A stretch of 64,000 bases of DNA from an uncultured Bacillota bacterium. GTDB taxonomy: Bacteria; Bacillota_I; Bacilli_A; Erysipelotrichales; Erysipelotrichaceae. The stretch covers positions 10,348 to 74,347 of the forward strand of contig CALFPO010000041.1 of the NCBI GenBank assembly GCA_937919165.1, given 5' to 3'. The position numbers and the translations under genes were made by a program. Shown in pieces: positions 17,147 to 26,681 of the stretch (position 1 is the stretch's first letter; every line of letters begins with the position of its first letter). Under the pieces are notes generated by a model that was given only the letters and a program-made list of their open reading frames with translations, did no database searches and was not told the DNA's origin.

Positions 17147-17939
17147 CGTATGTCATTCTGTCAAGATAGCCAGTCACATAATCGGTCCACTCATACTGCA
17201 TCATGAAATCGCCGGTATATAGCTTTGCGGCTTCTTTTTCGTTGTCGCAGAAGCGATAGTAGTCGCAATCGACCAGATTCACATCGATCGATGAAGAGTT
17301 GTAGCTTCTTACCAATATCTTTTCTGCTCCTACAGCCTTCAGGTCCTTGTTCAGAGCATAGAGCAGCTGCTGGAGATAGTGCTGGCATTTTTCGTCGTAG
17401 ACTTCATCCTCAAACAGCATGGCTGCCAGTTCCTTGGTGCTTACGCCAGTGCCTCTTTTTGCCACAAGATAGGCAAGGATCTCCTGAGATTTGGATCTTG
17501 AGAATTTCACGATTTCGCCATTAGGCTTGAAGACCGCAAAATTGCCGAAGCATTGAATCCTGAGCAGAATATCGTTCTCTTCAACAGGATAACGCAGCTC
17601 CTCAAGTTCCTTCTTGATTTTCTTGGAGCTTATAGGCTTGGAAATGTAGCCGCTGACCTTGATGTCTAAGGCTTCAGCCTTGAAGGCATCATCATAGGTG
17701 ACAAAGATGATGTTGGTGCGGGGAGAGATCTTCTGTATCTTTCTTGCCAGATCGGTCCCTAGATCATCCTTGAGATGGATGTCCAGAAAGGCAACATCGA
17801 TATGATTGTTTTTGGCATGCTTGAGTGCCTCGTTCGCATCCCTAAAGCAGAAAATCTCGCTATTTGGCGAGGTCTGTCTTACGCAGTCGTTGAGTATGTC
17901 AAGAGAGATTCTCTCATCATCCACAAGCAGCATTTTCAT
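17136..17939 (-). CDS. Orphan response regulator with a SARP/BTAD-like DNA-binding part
   Basis: The 267-residue protein starts with a receiver domain: VDDE at 6-9, the phosphoacceptor D53 in VAFLDIH, and KPIS near 106. A winged-helix region follows at about 130-200 (LRIQCFGNFAVF, RSKSQEILAYLVAKRG), the type seen in SARP-like regulators, with a short bacterial-transcriptional-activation-like tail. No histidine kinase is adjacent, so the partner is unknown. It diverges from an ABC exporter, and a cre-like site lies between them. TATAAT at 17957-17952 gives a leader of only about 6 bases. Confidence 0.85.
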   Translation of the reverse strand: MKMLLVDDERISLDILNDCVRQTSPNSEIFCFRDANEALKHAKNNHIDVAFLDIHLKDDLGTDLARKIQKISPRTNIIFVTYDDAFKAEALDIKVSGYISKPISSKKIKKELEELRYPVEENDILLRIQCFGNFAVFKPNGEIVKFSRSKSQEILAYLVAKRGTGVSTKELAAMLFEDEVYDEKCQHYLQQLLYALNKDLKAVGAEKILVRSYNSSSIDVNLVDCDYYRFCDNEKEAAKLYTGDFMMQYEWTDYVTGYLDRMTYESD

Positions 17940-17985
17940 AATCTGAAAACAATTATATCATCTTGTCTCTTGATGTCAGGCAATA

Positions 17986-17999
17986 TGTAAACGCTGACA
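17986..17999. promoter_or_regulatory. cre-like site (CcpA operator)
   Basis: TGTAAACGCTGACA matches the Bacillota cre consensus TGWAANCGNTNWCA at every fixed position. It lies between the divergent response-regulator and ABC exporter genes, upstream of both promoters, where CcpA could act on either. No ccpA gene is in the window. Confidence 0.6.
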
Positions 18000-18060
18000 G
18001 CAGCGAATGTATCAGGGGCAGACGCAATAGCACCTATTTTGGGTGTATAATCGTATAGGT

Positions 18061-19830
18061 ATGGGATATATCACAGGCTATCTTAAAAAATACGCAATAC
18101 TGTACATCATCGGCATTCTTTGCGATGTCATGGTCGATATAGTACAGGTATATACTCCGCAATTCCTGGGCGAAATAGTCAACATCGTCGGAAACACAGC
18201 GAATCCGACTTTTTTGGATATCAAGCCGATCATCATAAAGATCTTCATCATTGCCGTCGTGCTTCTGATAGGCAGAATGTGGATGCGTTTCACGCTGTTC
18301 AGAGCTTCGGGCAAGATTGAAGCTGAACTAAGACACGACATGTTCAAGAAGACCGAAAGGCTTTCGCAGCGCTACTATCACGAGAATAAAGTCGGTACCA
18401 TCATGTCATGGTTCTCTACCGATATCGAATCGATAGAGGAATTCATCGGCTGGGGCGTCATCATGGCTGTCGATGCTGTATTCCTTTCTATTGTCTCAAT
18501 ATGGAAGATGGTGAAACTGGACTGGGTGCTTTCGATCATTGCGGTCATCCCTATGATTGCCTTGGTAATATGGGGCAAGCTTGTCGAGAAGTATATGTCC
18601 GACAAATGGGATGAAAGACAGAAGGAATTCGATCGCCTATACGATTTCACCCAAGAGATCTTCACTGGCATCAGAGTCATCAAGGCTTTCGTCAAGGAGA
18701 TTCAGGAAGTCCATGCCTTCAGGAAGGTTGCCCAGAAGAATGCCGACAAGAATCTGGAATTTGTCAGACTGTCGGTTGTCTTTGATGTATGCATCGAAGT
18801 GATCATCGGCATCGTCATGTCATTGATCATGGGCTTGGGCAGCTATTTTGTCTACTGCACAGTTACCGGGAATCCTGTTACGGTATTTGGCCACATCATT
18901 TCGATGAATGCCGGAGACATCACGGCCTTCATCGGCTATGCCGATACCTTGATATGGCCAATGATCGCCATGGGACAGATCGTGCAGATGTATTCAAGAT
19001 TCAAGGCATCGCTCAAGCGAATCGTCAGCTTCCTTGATGAAGAGGAAGAGATCCATGACGAAAAGGATGCCGTAATGCTTGAAGACTGCAAGGGCAGCAT
19101 AACCTTCAATGACTATTCATTCAACTATCCTGATACCGATGTGCACTCATTAAACAACATCTCTTTCGAGATCAAAGCTGGAGAGATGGTTGGCGTTGTC
19201 GGCAAGATCGGTTCAGGCAAGACCACTTTGGTGAACTCGTTGCTTAGACTCTACAATGTCGAAAGAGGCAAGATCTTCATTGATGGCATCGACATCATGG
19301 ACATCAATATCCAGAGCCTAAGAGACAATATTGCTTACGTTCCGCAGGACAACTTCCTGTTCAGCGACAACATCAGAAACAACATCGCTTTCTCCGACAA
19401 GAAGGCAACAATCGAAAAGATAAAGAGCGCAGCCGCCTTTGCGGTTGTGGATGACAACATAGATGGCTTTGCGAAGGGCTATGATACAGTGACCGGCGAA
19501 AGAGGCGTTACGCTTTCTGGCGGACAGAAGCAGCGTATCTCTATTGCGCGTGCCTACATCAAGGACGCTCCGATCATGATCATGGATGACTCAGTTTCGG
19601 CAGTCGATGTCAAGACAGAGGAAGCGATTCTCGCCAACATCAACGAGAAGCGCAAAGGCAAGACTACCATCATCATCGCAAGCAGAGTCTCTACCGTTTC
19701 CCACCTGGACAAGATCCTTGTCCTGAATGAGGGAAGGGTTGAGGCCTTTGATACTCCAAGCAAGCTTCTTAAGACATCACCTACATACAAGAAGATGGTG
19801 CATCTGCAGAAGCTAGAAAGTGAACTATAG
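18061..19830 (+). CDS. ABC exporter half-transporter, degenerate-site subunit
   Basis: A 589-residue membrane domain (six helices, about 10-310) fused to an ATPase. The ATPase has Walker A GKIGSGKTTL and signature TLSGGQKQR. Its Walker B is followed by Asp (MIMDDSVSAVD) instead of Glu, and the H-loop His is Ser (IIIASRVSTV). Such changes mark the non-canonical site of heterodimeric exporters of the LmrCD/TM287-288 type, and the canonical partner is the next gene. The ATG at 18061 is preferred to a GTG at 18043; TATAAT (18046-18051) sits nine bases before it, so the leader is extremely short. Confidence 0.9.
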   Translation: MGYITGYLKKYAILYIIGILCDVMVDIVQVYTPQFLGEIVNIVGNTANPTFLDIKPIIIKIFIIAVVLLIGRMWMRFTLFRASGKIEAELRHDMFKKTERLSQRYYHENKVGTIMSWFSTDIESIEEFIGWGVIMAVDAVFLSIVSIWKMVKLDWVLSIIAVIPMIALVIWGKLVEKYMSDKWDERQKEFDRLYDFTQEIFTGIRVIKAFVKEIQEVHAFRKVAQKNADKNLEFVRLSVVFDVCIEVIIGIVMSLIMGLGSYFVYCTVTGNPVTVFGHIISMNAGDITAFIGYADTLIWPMIAMGQIVQMYSRFKASLKRIVSFLDEEEEIHDEKDAVMLEDCKGSITFNDYSFNYPDTDVHSLNNISFEIKAGEMVGVVGKIGSGKTTLVNSLLRLYNVERGKIFIDGIDIMDINIQSLRDNIAYVPQDNFLFSDNIRNNIAFSDKKATIEKIKSAAAFAVVDDNIDGFAKGYDTVTGERGVTLSGGQKQRISIARAYIKDAPIMIMDDSVSAVDVKTEEAILANINEKRKGKTTIIIASRVSTVSHLDKILVLNEGRVEAFDTPSKLLKTSPTYKKMVHLQKLESEL

Positions 19831-19831
19831 G

Positions 19832-21598
19832 ATGGATGAGGAACTAGAGAAGCTAAAAGGCGACAAACATCTGCCAGTGACCGAAATCCTAAAGAGGACG
19901 CTGGTATACATCAAACCTGAGCGATTCAGATTTGTTTTGGCGTTGCTTCTGGTTGCCTGCAATGTCGGAATGGACATCATCACGCCATTGTTCACAAGCC
20001 GCATAACCGATGAGCTGATCAAGACCAGCATCGATCTGCGTCTGATCGTCAATCTGACGTTATGCATGTTCATCGTGGGACTCATCAATCAGGCCTTCCT
20101 GTATTTCGAATCGATGATTCTGCAGAACTGCGGACAGCGCATCATCTTCAGGCTGCGTGATGAGATCTTCCAGCATATCCAGAACATGTCGCTGAACCAG
20201 TTCAACGAGATGCCGGTTGGATCATTGGTTACAAGAGTAACATCATATACCGCCAGCATGTGTGACCTGTTTACCAGCGTATTCGTCAGCATCCTTAGAA
20301 ATAGCACAACGGTAGTTGGCGTATATATCATCATGATCTATCTCTCGCCAAAGCTATCTTCGCTGATGTCGATAATCGTGGTGCTGGTCTTCATTGCTTC
20401 GTTCATTTTCTCGAAGAAGATCAAGCAAGTCTTCCGCAAGGAAAGAGCCTGCATCTCCGATCTGAATACCTTCCTTTCTGAGAATCTGGCTGGCATGAAG
20501 CTGACTCAGATCTTCAACCAGCAGGAAACCAAGGATGAAGAGTTCACAGAGAAGAACGAGAAGCTCAGAAAAGAGCGCTTCAATGTCGTCAAAGGCTTCG
20601 GTATCTATCGTCCTGTGATTTCCTTCATATACATGACTGCAGTAGCCATGTCATTCACCTTCGGACTGAAGTTTGGTCTGTCGGCTGGCGAGATCGTGGC
20701 TTTCTATCTATATCTATCCAAATTCTTCAACCCTATCCAGAATCTGGCTGACCAGCTCAATCAGCTCCAGAGAGCCTTTACGGCTGGCGAGAGGGTATTC
20801 AATCTGCTGGATGTAAAGCCTGATGTGCTGGACAAGGAAGATGCGATCGAGATCGAGAAGTTCGAAGGACGCATCGAATTCAAGAATGTCTGGTTCGCCT
20901 ATGTGGGTGAAGACTGGATACTTAAGGATGTGTCGTTTGTGATCGAGCCTAAGCAGACCTGTGCTTTCGTAGGCGCAACAGGCGCCGGCAAGACCACAAT
21001 CCTTTCCCTGATCGTCAGAAACTATGAGGTCCAGAAAGGCGAGATCCTCATTGATGGCATAAACATCAATGACATCAAGATCTCTTCATTAAGAAAGGCC
21101 ATTGGCCAGATGCTTCAGGATGTCTTCCTGTTCTCAGGAACGATCAGAGACAATGTTACGCTGCATGATGAAAGCTTCACGGATGAGCAGGTCATCAAGG
21201 CGTGCGAATACGTCAATGCCGATAGCTTCATCAAGAAGCTTCCTAACGGCATCTATGAAGAGATTATCGAAAAGGGTGAGAACCTATCTCAAGGCCAAAG
21301 ACAGCTATTGTCTTTTGCCCGTACGGTAATCCATGATCCGCAGATCCTCATTCTGGATGAGGCTACGGCCAACATCGATACTGAGACCGAGATGCTTATC
21401 CAGCAGTCTCTGGAGAAGATCAAGAACATCGGAACGATGCTGGTGGTGGCACACCGTCTATCTACCATTCAGCATGCCGATCAGATCATCGTTCTGCAGA
21501 ATGGCGAGATCGTCGAGAAGGGCAACCATCAGCAGCTTCTCAAGAACAAGAATTACTACTACAAGCTGTATCAGCTGCAGTTTGACAATAATGCATAA
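19832..21598 (+). CDS. ABC exporter half-transporter, canonical subunit
   Basis: A 588-residue partner of the preceding gene, starting one base after its stop codon. The six-helix domain is followed by an ATPase with Walker A GATGAGKTTIL, signature NLSQGQRQ, a complete Walker B with catalytic Glu (ILILDEATANID) and H-loop VVAHRLSTI. Together the two subunits should form one exporter with one active and one degenerate ATP site. The substrate (drug, lipid or peptide) cannot be told. The ATG at 19832 is used rather than an in-frame GTG at 19820 inside the upstream gene. Confidence 0.92.
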   Translation: MDEELEKLKGDKHLPVTEILKRTLVYIKPERFRFVLALLLVACNVGMDIITPLFTSRITDELIKTSIDLRLIVNLTLCMFIVGLINQAFLYFESMILQNCGQRIIFRLRDEIFQHIQNMSLNQFNEMPVGSLVTRVTSYTASMCDLFTSVFVSILRNSTTVVGVYIIMIYLSPKLSSLMSIIVVLVFIASFIFSKKIKQVFRKERACISDLNTFLSENLAGMKLTQIFNQQETKDEEFTEKNEKLRKERFNVVKGFGIYRPVISFIYMTAVAMSFTFGLKFGLSAGEIVAFYLYLSKFFNPIQNLADQLNQLQRAFTAGERVFNLLDVKPDVLDKEDAIEIEKFEGRIEFKNVWFAYVGEDWILKDVSFVIEPKQTCAFVGATGAGKTTILSLIVRNYEVQKGEILIDGININDIKISSLRKAIGQMLQDVFLFSGTIRDNVTLHDESFTDEQVIKACEYVNADSFIKKLPNGIYEEIIEKGENLSQGQRQLLSFARTVIHDPQILILDEATANIDTETEMLIQQSLEKIKNIGTMLVVAHRLSTIQHADQIIVLQNGEIVEKGNHQQLLKNKNYYYKLYQLQFDNNA

Positions 21599-21616
21599 AG
21601 GGTCAATGACCCTTTT
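21597..21616 (+). terminator. Hairpin between ABC exporter and dehydrogenase genes
   Basis: AAAGGGTC / GACCCTTT with a 3-base loop overlaps the exporter stop codon and is followed by TTGGTTT. It may act as a partial terminator before the AGGAGGG ribosome-binding site of the next gene. Confidence 0.65.
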
Positions 21617-21632
21617 GGTTTAGGAGGGCAAG

Positions 21633-22586
21633 ATGAAAGTACTTGTTACCATGAATGTCTTCAGAGGACATGAGGACATGTTCAGCAATTGCAAAGATTG
21701 TGAATTCGTTTTCCGTTACGACAACAGCTACACCATCGATGACATCAAGGATATGGATGTGCTGATCGGACAGATCGGTCTCGATGATTTCGACAAGGCA
21801 GAAAAAGTTAAATTCGTTCATTGGGGCATGGCCGGAAGCGATACGGTAGCCAAGAAGATTGACGGAAGAGGCATTGTTCTGACCAACTCCACCGGCTGCT
21901 TTTCGGTATCGATTGCCGAGAATGTCATCGGCATGATCATGTATCTCAACAAGAACTTCTATCGCTATGTACGTCAGCAGACCAAGCACCAATACATCAG
22001 AGGCGGAGCTACAACCTCGATCCTTGAATCGAAGTCATTGATTGTGGGCTTTGGCTCAATCGGCAACGAGATCGGCGAAAGGCTATATAAGCTAGGTTCG
22101 GAAGTGACCGGCATCAAGAGAACTCCTGGCGAAAAGAAGGATTATCTCAAGAACCTCTATACGATGGACAAGCTTGACGATTGCCTGAAAGATGCCGATA
22201 TCGTGATACTGTGCATGCCTCAATCTCCAGAGACCATCCACGTCATGAACAAGGAACGTCTGGCAATGCTGAAAGATGGAGCTATCCTGATCAATGTCGG
22301 AAGAGGAAGCGCCATCGATACCCCTGCATTAGTTGAAGAACTTAGAAGCGGTCGAATCCTGGCCGGTCTTGATGTATACGAAAAGGAACCATTGGATGAG
22401 AATGATCCATTATGGGATCTAGACAATTGTCTGGTTCTTCCGCATGTCACAGGCTTTGACTATATGCCATACACAAGAAGACTCTTGAGACAATATGCCG
22501 TTGAAAATCTTGAGGCATACTTGAATGACGGCAAGCTCAGAAACGTCGTTGATTACAGCACAGGCTACAAGATCTCAAATAGCTAA
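21633..22586 (+). CDS. D-isomer-specific 2-hydroxyacid dehydrogenase
   Basis: A 317-residue NAD(P)-linked dehydrogenase. The Rossmann motif LIVGFGSIGNEIGERL is followed by the catalytic set INVGRGSAIDTPALVEEL (Arg), GLDVYEKEP (Glu) and LPHVTG (His). It would interconvert a 2-keto acid and a D-2-hydroxy acid; the substrate is not clear from sequence. A strong AGGAGGG site lies eleven bases before the ATG. It probably reads through from the exporter operon despite the hairpin, and ends at a bidirectional terminator. Confidence 0.9.
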   Translation: MKVLVTMNVFRGHEDMFSNCKDCEFVFRYDNSYTIDDIKDMDVLIGQIGLDDFDKAEKVKFVHWGMAGSDTVAKKIDGRGIVLTNSTGCFSVSIAENVIGMIMYLNKNFYRYVRQQTKHQYIRGGATTSILESKSLIVGFGSIGNEIGERLYKLGSEVTGIKRTPGEKKDYLKNLYTMDKLDDCLKDADIVILCMPQSPETIHVMNKERLAMLKDGAILINVGRGSAIDTPALVEELRSGRILAGLDVYEKEPLDENDPLWDLDNCLVLPHVTGFDYMPYTRRLLRQYAVENLEAYLNDGKLRNVVDYSTGYKISNS

Positions 22587-22612
22587 AAAAAAGAATAATC
22601 TTGATTAAGAAT

Positions 22613-22641
22613 AAACGGATACGTATAAGCGTATCCGTTTT
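22613..22641. terminator. Bidirectional terminator between convergent genes
   Basis: An 11-bp stem AAACGGATACG / CGTATCCGTTT with a 6-base loop. It has T residues on the plus-strand side and A residues that give T on the other, and serves the dehydrogenase and the lipoprotein gene. Confidence 0.88.
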
Positions 22642-23529
22642 CTATTGCATATTTTGAATCATATAGATTGTGCTATGTTCATCATCCGCAAAGAAATGAT
22701 AGAACGATCCGTCGCTTCCATCCTCAAGCAGATGGGCTTCCTTATCGAAATAGAAGACCATGCACTCGACGTTACGTTTGATTATATATGGTATCTCAAA
22801 TGAGTTCTTGGTATTGATGAAGCTGATCGTCGTAGAATCTTCGCTTTCACAGATGGTGTTATATGCAACAGGAACCATGATCGATCTTTCTTCTGGTCTT
22901 ATGGTCACTGTCTCTTTCTTGGAGAGCTTATCGTTTATGTATATCTTTGAACAGTATGATATCAGTTCAAGTGTTTCATTGTTCAATGTATATGTTGTTG
23001 TTCTACGGATGCTGTCGGATGATCCGTCTTTGTCGTTGATGGTCAGCACAGCATTGCCTTCATCATCATATGAGCGTTTGGTTATTTCTTGTCCGACATA
23101 GGAATTGATGTCGCCTAGATACCATAGCGATCTGATGTTCAGATCATATATGGCGGCATCCATGAACATCACCGATTCGACATCATCGACGATTGTGTAG
23201 CTTCCATATGACTCATTGCTTTCTTGCTTGGCGCAGACCTGATATGAGTATTCAATGCCTGGATATTTTGCCTCTCTGATCAGAGCCATGTCTCCATTCA
23301 TCTTGATGAACTCGATGTATTCCTGTCCGGTCGAATTGCCCTCAGAATCTTCAAGTGTTCTTTCATAGTAGATGTATTTGTCTTCAAGGACTCTATCTAT
23401 TCTGTTAGCCTGCTTGATATCTTCAAATGTCAGACCATCAAGGAATTCATCGCCTGTCAAAGATGTTTCTTTTTTGCTGCATGAACAAAGAAACAATATG
23501 GCTAAGACGATCAGAAACAACCTTTTCAT
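22642..23529 (-). CDS. Predicted lipoprotein of unknown function
   Basis: A 295-residue protein beginning MKRLFLIVLAILFLCSCSKK: a signal peptide with an LCS|C lipobox, so it should be lipidated and held on the outer face of the membrane. The rest is soluble, with many beta-type segments, and I recognise no family; the spacing of repeated YxYYER and YTLNNETLEL segments resembles LolA/LppX-like barrels only loosely. The start at 23529 is chosen over 23592 because it begins the signal peptide. TATAAT lies six bases before it, predicting a leaderless mRNA. It diverges from the MATE gene. Confidence 0.75.
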   Translation of the reverse strand: MKRLFLIVLAILFLCSCSKKETSLTGDEFLDGLTFEDIKQANRIDRVLEDKYIYYERTLEDSEGNSTGQEYIEFIKMNGDMALIREAKYPGIEYSYQVCAKQESNESYGSYTIVDDVESVMFMDAAIYDLNIRSLWYLGDINSYVGQEITKRSYDDEGNAVLTINDKDGSSDSIRRTTTYTLNNETLELISYCSKIYINDKLSKKETVTIRPEERSIMVPVAYNTICESEDSTTISFINTKNSFEIPYIIKRNVECMVFYFDKEAHLLEDGSDGSFYHFFADDEHSTIYMIQNMQ

Positions 23530-23605
23530 ACTGAAATTATAACGGAAAGAAAGGTGCTTGTTGAGATGTTGATTCAAAAGCATACATATCATAAACTATT
23601 AGGGT

Positions 23606-24985
23606 ATGGAAGAAAAGACAAACACTATAGGCAAAGAATTTACCATGCCTCAGCTTGTTAAATTTGTGGCTGCACCGATTGTGTCGAGACTTTTCATTTC
23701 GCTTCTTGGCACGCTTGATGATGGCTTGTTCATATCAAGATACTGTGGCGAATATGCTTTGGCTGCCTTCTCCATCTGCATGCCTTGGTTCATGATCATC
23801 GATGCTGCGTGCATGCTGTTTACGGCATCAGGAACCAAATGTTCAATGCTGATGGGCGAGAAGAAGAATGAAGAGGCCAACAGAAGCTTCACAAGCATCT
23901 GCATCATTGCAGCGTGTGCAGGTCTGTCATTGACCTTGATCCTTTCGCTTTTCAGGGAAGAGATAATCACCTTCATGGGCGCAAGCGAAGTTACCTTGCC
24001 TTATGCGATGCAATATACCAGCATCTCAAGGTTCTATACACCTATGATCATCCTTTCTGGTGTCTTCCAGAGATTCTATGTCATTGCCGGAAAGCCTAAG
24101 ATGGCTGTTGTATCGACAGTGTCAAGCACCATCATGAATTTCTTCTTCGATTGGCTTTTCATCTGCCGGATGAGGACAGGACTTGTCGGAACGGCATATG
24201 CCAATCTCATAAGCAACTCTGTCATAACCATCATGGCCATCATATTCTTCCTGAACAAGAAGCGCGAGATCCATTTCGGCAAGCCATTAAGCAATCCTTG
24301 GCCATTCTTAAAGGATACAATCAGGCTTGGATCATCTTCAGCTCTCACTTCTTTGGCTCTTTCGGTAAACAACTATATCAACAATATTGTGCTTTTGAAC
24401 TATGGCGGCGACCTGATGATTGCAGCATCGACTGTCGTCGGCAACATCCAGTTCACCTTCATGAATGGACTGTTTGGAATGACGGGTGCGGTATCGCCGA
24501 TCGTCAGCTATGCCTATGGCGAGAAGAACGTCAAGAAGCTGTCTCGCATCATCAAGCAGTTTACGCAAATCACGCTTGGCTTATCGATTACTTTGACATG
24601 TCTATTCCTTCTGACGAAGAAGCCATCCATCGCCCTATATCTCATGAATTCTACTGAGCCTAGAATCAGAAGCCTTGTCGAGTATGGAATGCTTTCTGCT
24701 CCATATGTCTTCCTGTTCTTTGGCTTCAATATCATGGTTCAGGAGGTCGCTTTGGCTGTAGATAACACCAAGATCAGCACGATCCTTTCAACGCTGGAAA
24801 ACATTATCCTGTCTAACCTGACGACCATCCTGCTTCCTTATCTGTTTGGGGTTGATGCCTTGTGGTATTCGTTCATCGTAACGGAAGCGATAACTCTCAT
24901 CTTCTCCTTGTATTTTGTCAACAAATATAAAGACGCATATGGATATGGTAGAAGCGGAAAAGCTACTGCAATAGAAAACAAATAG
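23606..24985 (+). CDS. MATE-family multidrug/sodium efflux protein
   Basis: A 459-residue protein with about twelve hydrophobic segments in two similar halves. MATE hallmarks are LGTLDDGLFIS early in the first half, AISRF-like YTSISRFYTPMII, and VVGNIQFTFMNGLFGMTGAVSPIVSY in the second half. It would export cationic compounds by ion antiport. There is no clear ribosome-binding site: AGGGT directly precedes the ATG and a poor -10 (TAAACT) lies eight bases away, again suggesting a very short leader. The C-terminus is cytoplasmic and basic. Confidence 0.9.
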   Translation: MEEKTNTIGKEFTMPQLVKFVAAPIVSRLFISLLGTLDDGLFISRYCGEYALAAFSICMPWFMIIDAACMLFTASGTKCSMLMGEKKNEEANRSFTSICIIAACAGLSLTLILSLFREEIITFMGASEVTLPYAMQYTSISRFYTPMIILSGVFQRFYVIAGKPKMAVVSTVSSTIMNFFFDWLFICRMRTGLVGTAYANLISNSVITIMAIIFFLNKKREIHFGKPLSNPWPFLKDTIRLGSSSALTSLALSVNNYINNIVLLNYGGDLMIAASTVVGNIQFTFMNGLFGMTGAVSPIVSYAYGEKNVKKLSRIIKQFTQITLGLSITLTCLFLLTKKPSIALYLMNSTEPRIRSLVEYGMLSAPYVFLFFGFNIMVQEVALAVDNTKISTILSTLENIILSNLTTILLPYLFGVDALWYSFIVTEAITLIFSLYFVNKYKDAYGYGRSGKATAIENK

Positions 24986-24991
24986 AAGAAA

Positions 24992-25012
24992 AAGCCTTGC
25001 GATGCAAGGCTT
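24992..25012. terminator. Bidirectional terminator between MATE and dehydratase genes
   Basis: A perfect 9-bp stem AAGCCTTGC / GCAAGGCTT with a GAT loop. It overlaps the stop codon of the convergent dehydratase gene by two bases. Confidence 0.85.
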
Positions 25013-26678
25013 ATCTAATATCGATCTTATCTAATAATGTTGTCGCACCATGTTCGCTTGTCGAGCAGTTTTCGCGATACAGGGTCAGCCAGCCGATTGC
25101 TGGCTTGATGATTGGCTTGAAGTTCTCTCTTCTTCTGGCAAGCTCTTCATCGGAAACCTTCAGAACTATCGATCTGCTTAGGATATCGATGTCGATGATG
25201 TCGCCGTTTTCGATGAGGGCGATATTGCCTCCTTCATAGGCTTCAGGTGTGACATGTCCGATAGCCAGTCCACCGGTAGCGCCGGAGAATCTGCCATCAG
25301 TGATCAAGGCAACCTTATCTCCTAAACCTTTGCCGAGGATGGCAGCCATGAAGGTTTCGATATGAGGCATGCCAGGTGAGCCCTTTGGTCCTTCGTATCT
25401 GACGATGACGACGTCGCCTTCCTTTATTTCGCTGTCGATGGCAGCCTTCCAGGCATCATCTTGCGATTCATATACTCTAGCTGGTCCGCTGAAATGCCAT
25501 ACCTTAGGGTCTACAGCTGAGAACTTGACGATAGCCGTATCGGAGATGTTGCCTTTAAGTACAGCAAGTCCGCCTTCTTCATTGATTGGGCTATCTGCCG
25601 TATGGATGACATCGGTGTTTGTGTTCTTGGCTTTTTCGACCCTTTCTTTCATGCTGAGGAACTGTCCTTTAGCGTCAAGATCGAGCTTTCCGGCCTTGGC
25701 TAGCTCAAGACATACAGCATCGATGCCACCTGCTTCATCGAAGTCGACCATTGTATATGTCGGATGGCTAGGATAGATGGAAAGAAGAGTAGGAATCTCT
25801 TTCGATATCCTATCGAATTCGTTTATGTCTATCTTGATTCCCAGCTGATTGGCGATGGCTGGTATATGCAGGAAGGTGTTTGTTGAAGCGCCAGTAGCCA
25901 TAGCGTACTTGATGGCGTTTTCAAAGTTCTCTTTCTTGACGATGTCTCTTGGACAGGTGTTGCTTACAGTGAGCTCAACAATCTTGGCTGCAGCTTCTTT
26001 GGCAAGATCTTTCCACTTCTGCGATGTAGCGCTTACTGTGGCATTTCCGCATGGCGACAAGCCGAGAATGTCGGCCATAGCGCACATGGTGTTGGCGGTG
26101 CCCATCATTGGGCAGGCACCAGGAGTTGGACAGACGTTTGCGACGATTTCCTTATAGTCCTCTCTTGGCATCGATCCTTCCATGTAGGCGGCATAGGCCT
26201 GCTTGGTGTTGGTGATGGTGAGCGGTCTGCCTTTGAAGCAGCCAGGCGTCATATATCCTCCGGTAAACATGACGGATGGAATGTTGACTCTGAATAGTCC
26301 CATCATCATGCCAGGTACGATCTTGTCGCTTGTGGAAAGCAGGATCATGCCATCCAGCTGATTGAGTTCGGCTAAAGTCTCAACTTCCATAGATACAAGA
26401 TCTCTTGATGGAAGGGTGTATCTGTCGCCTGGCGTATTTGAGCAGATGCCATCGCATATGCCAAGTGCAGGCAATTCTCTAGGCAGACAGCCTTTCTCAT
26501 AGATCTCTTTCTTGATGATCTCGACCGCTTCCTTGAAGTGGAAGTGGCCAGGATTCATTTCATTCCAGCCGTTGATTATTCCGATTATCGGTTTCTTGAC
26601 GTCATCCTTGCTGACGCCAGTAGCGTAAAGCAATGCATTGCGATGGTCCATCGACTCTTCAGACCACTTGTATTTCAT
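25011..26678 (-). CDS. IlvD/Edd-family dehydratase (dihydroxy-acid or sugar-acid dehydratase)
   Basis: A 555-residue member of the family that dehydrates dihydroxy acids or aldonic acids. Visible are [36 protein letters not shown] with the cluster Cys at residue 189, PKGSPGMPH and [20 protein letters not shown]. The usual NCDK motif, whose Cys binds the iron-sulfur cluster, reads STSDK (Ser at 117), an unusual change. No ilv or leu gene is near; it follows a zinc alcohol dehydrogenase by three bases, and a KdgK/Eda pair lies at 53-55 kb. I therefore favour a sugar-acid role over valine/isoleucine synthesis (inference). Confidence 0.85.
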   Translation of the reverse strand: MKYKWSEESMDHRNALLYATGVSKDDVKKPIIGIINGWNEMNPGHFHFKEAVEIIKKEIYEKGCLPRELPALGICDGICSNTPGDRYTLPSRDLVSMEVETLAELNQLDGMILLSTSDKIVPGMMMGLFRVNIPSVMFTGGYMTPGCFKGRPLTITNTKQAYAAYMEGSMPREDYKEIVANVCPTPGACPMMGTANTMCAMADILGLSPCGNATVSATSQKWKDLAKEAAAKIVELTVSNTCPRDIVKKENFENAIKYAMATGASTNTFLHIPAIANQLGIKIDINEFDRISKEIPTLLSIYPSHPTYTMVDFDEAGGIDAVCLELAKAGKLDLDAKGQFLSMKERVEKAKNTNTDVIHTADSPINEEGGLAVLKGNISDTAIVKFSAVDPKVWHFSGPARVYESQDDAWKAAIDSEIKEGDVVIVRYEGPKGSPGMPHIETFMAAILGKGLGDKVALITDGRFSGATGGLAIGHVTPEAYEGGNIALIENGDIIDIDILSRSIVLKVSDEELARRRENFKPIIKPAIGWLTLYRENCSTSEHGATTLLDKIDIR

Positions 26679-26681
26679 ATG

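Noticed and set aside
18120..18802. Short plus-strand frames rich in His/Arg inside the ABC exporter
   Set aside because: Out-of-frame shadows of a well-supported gene.
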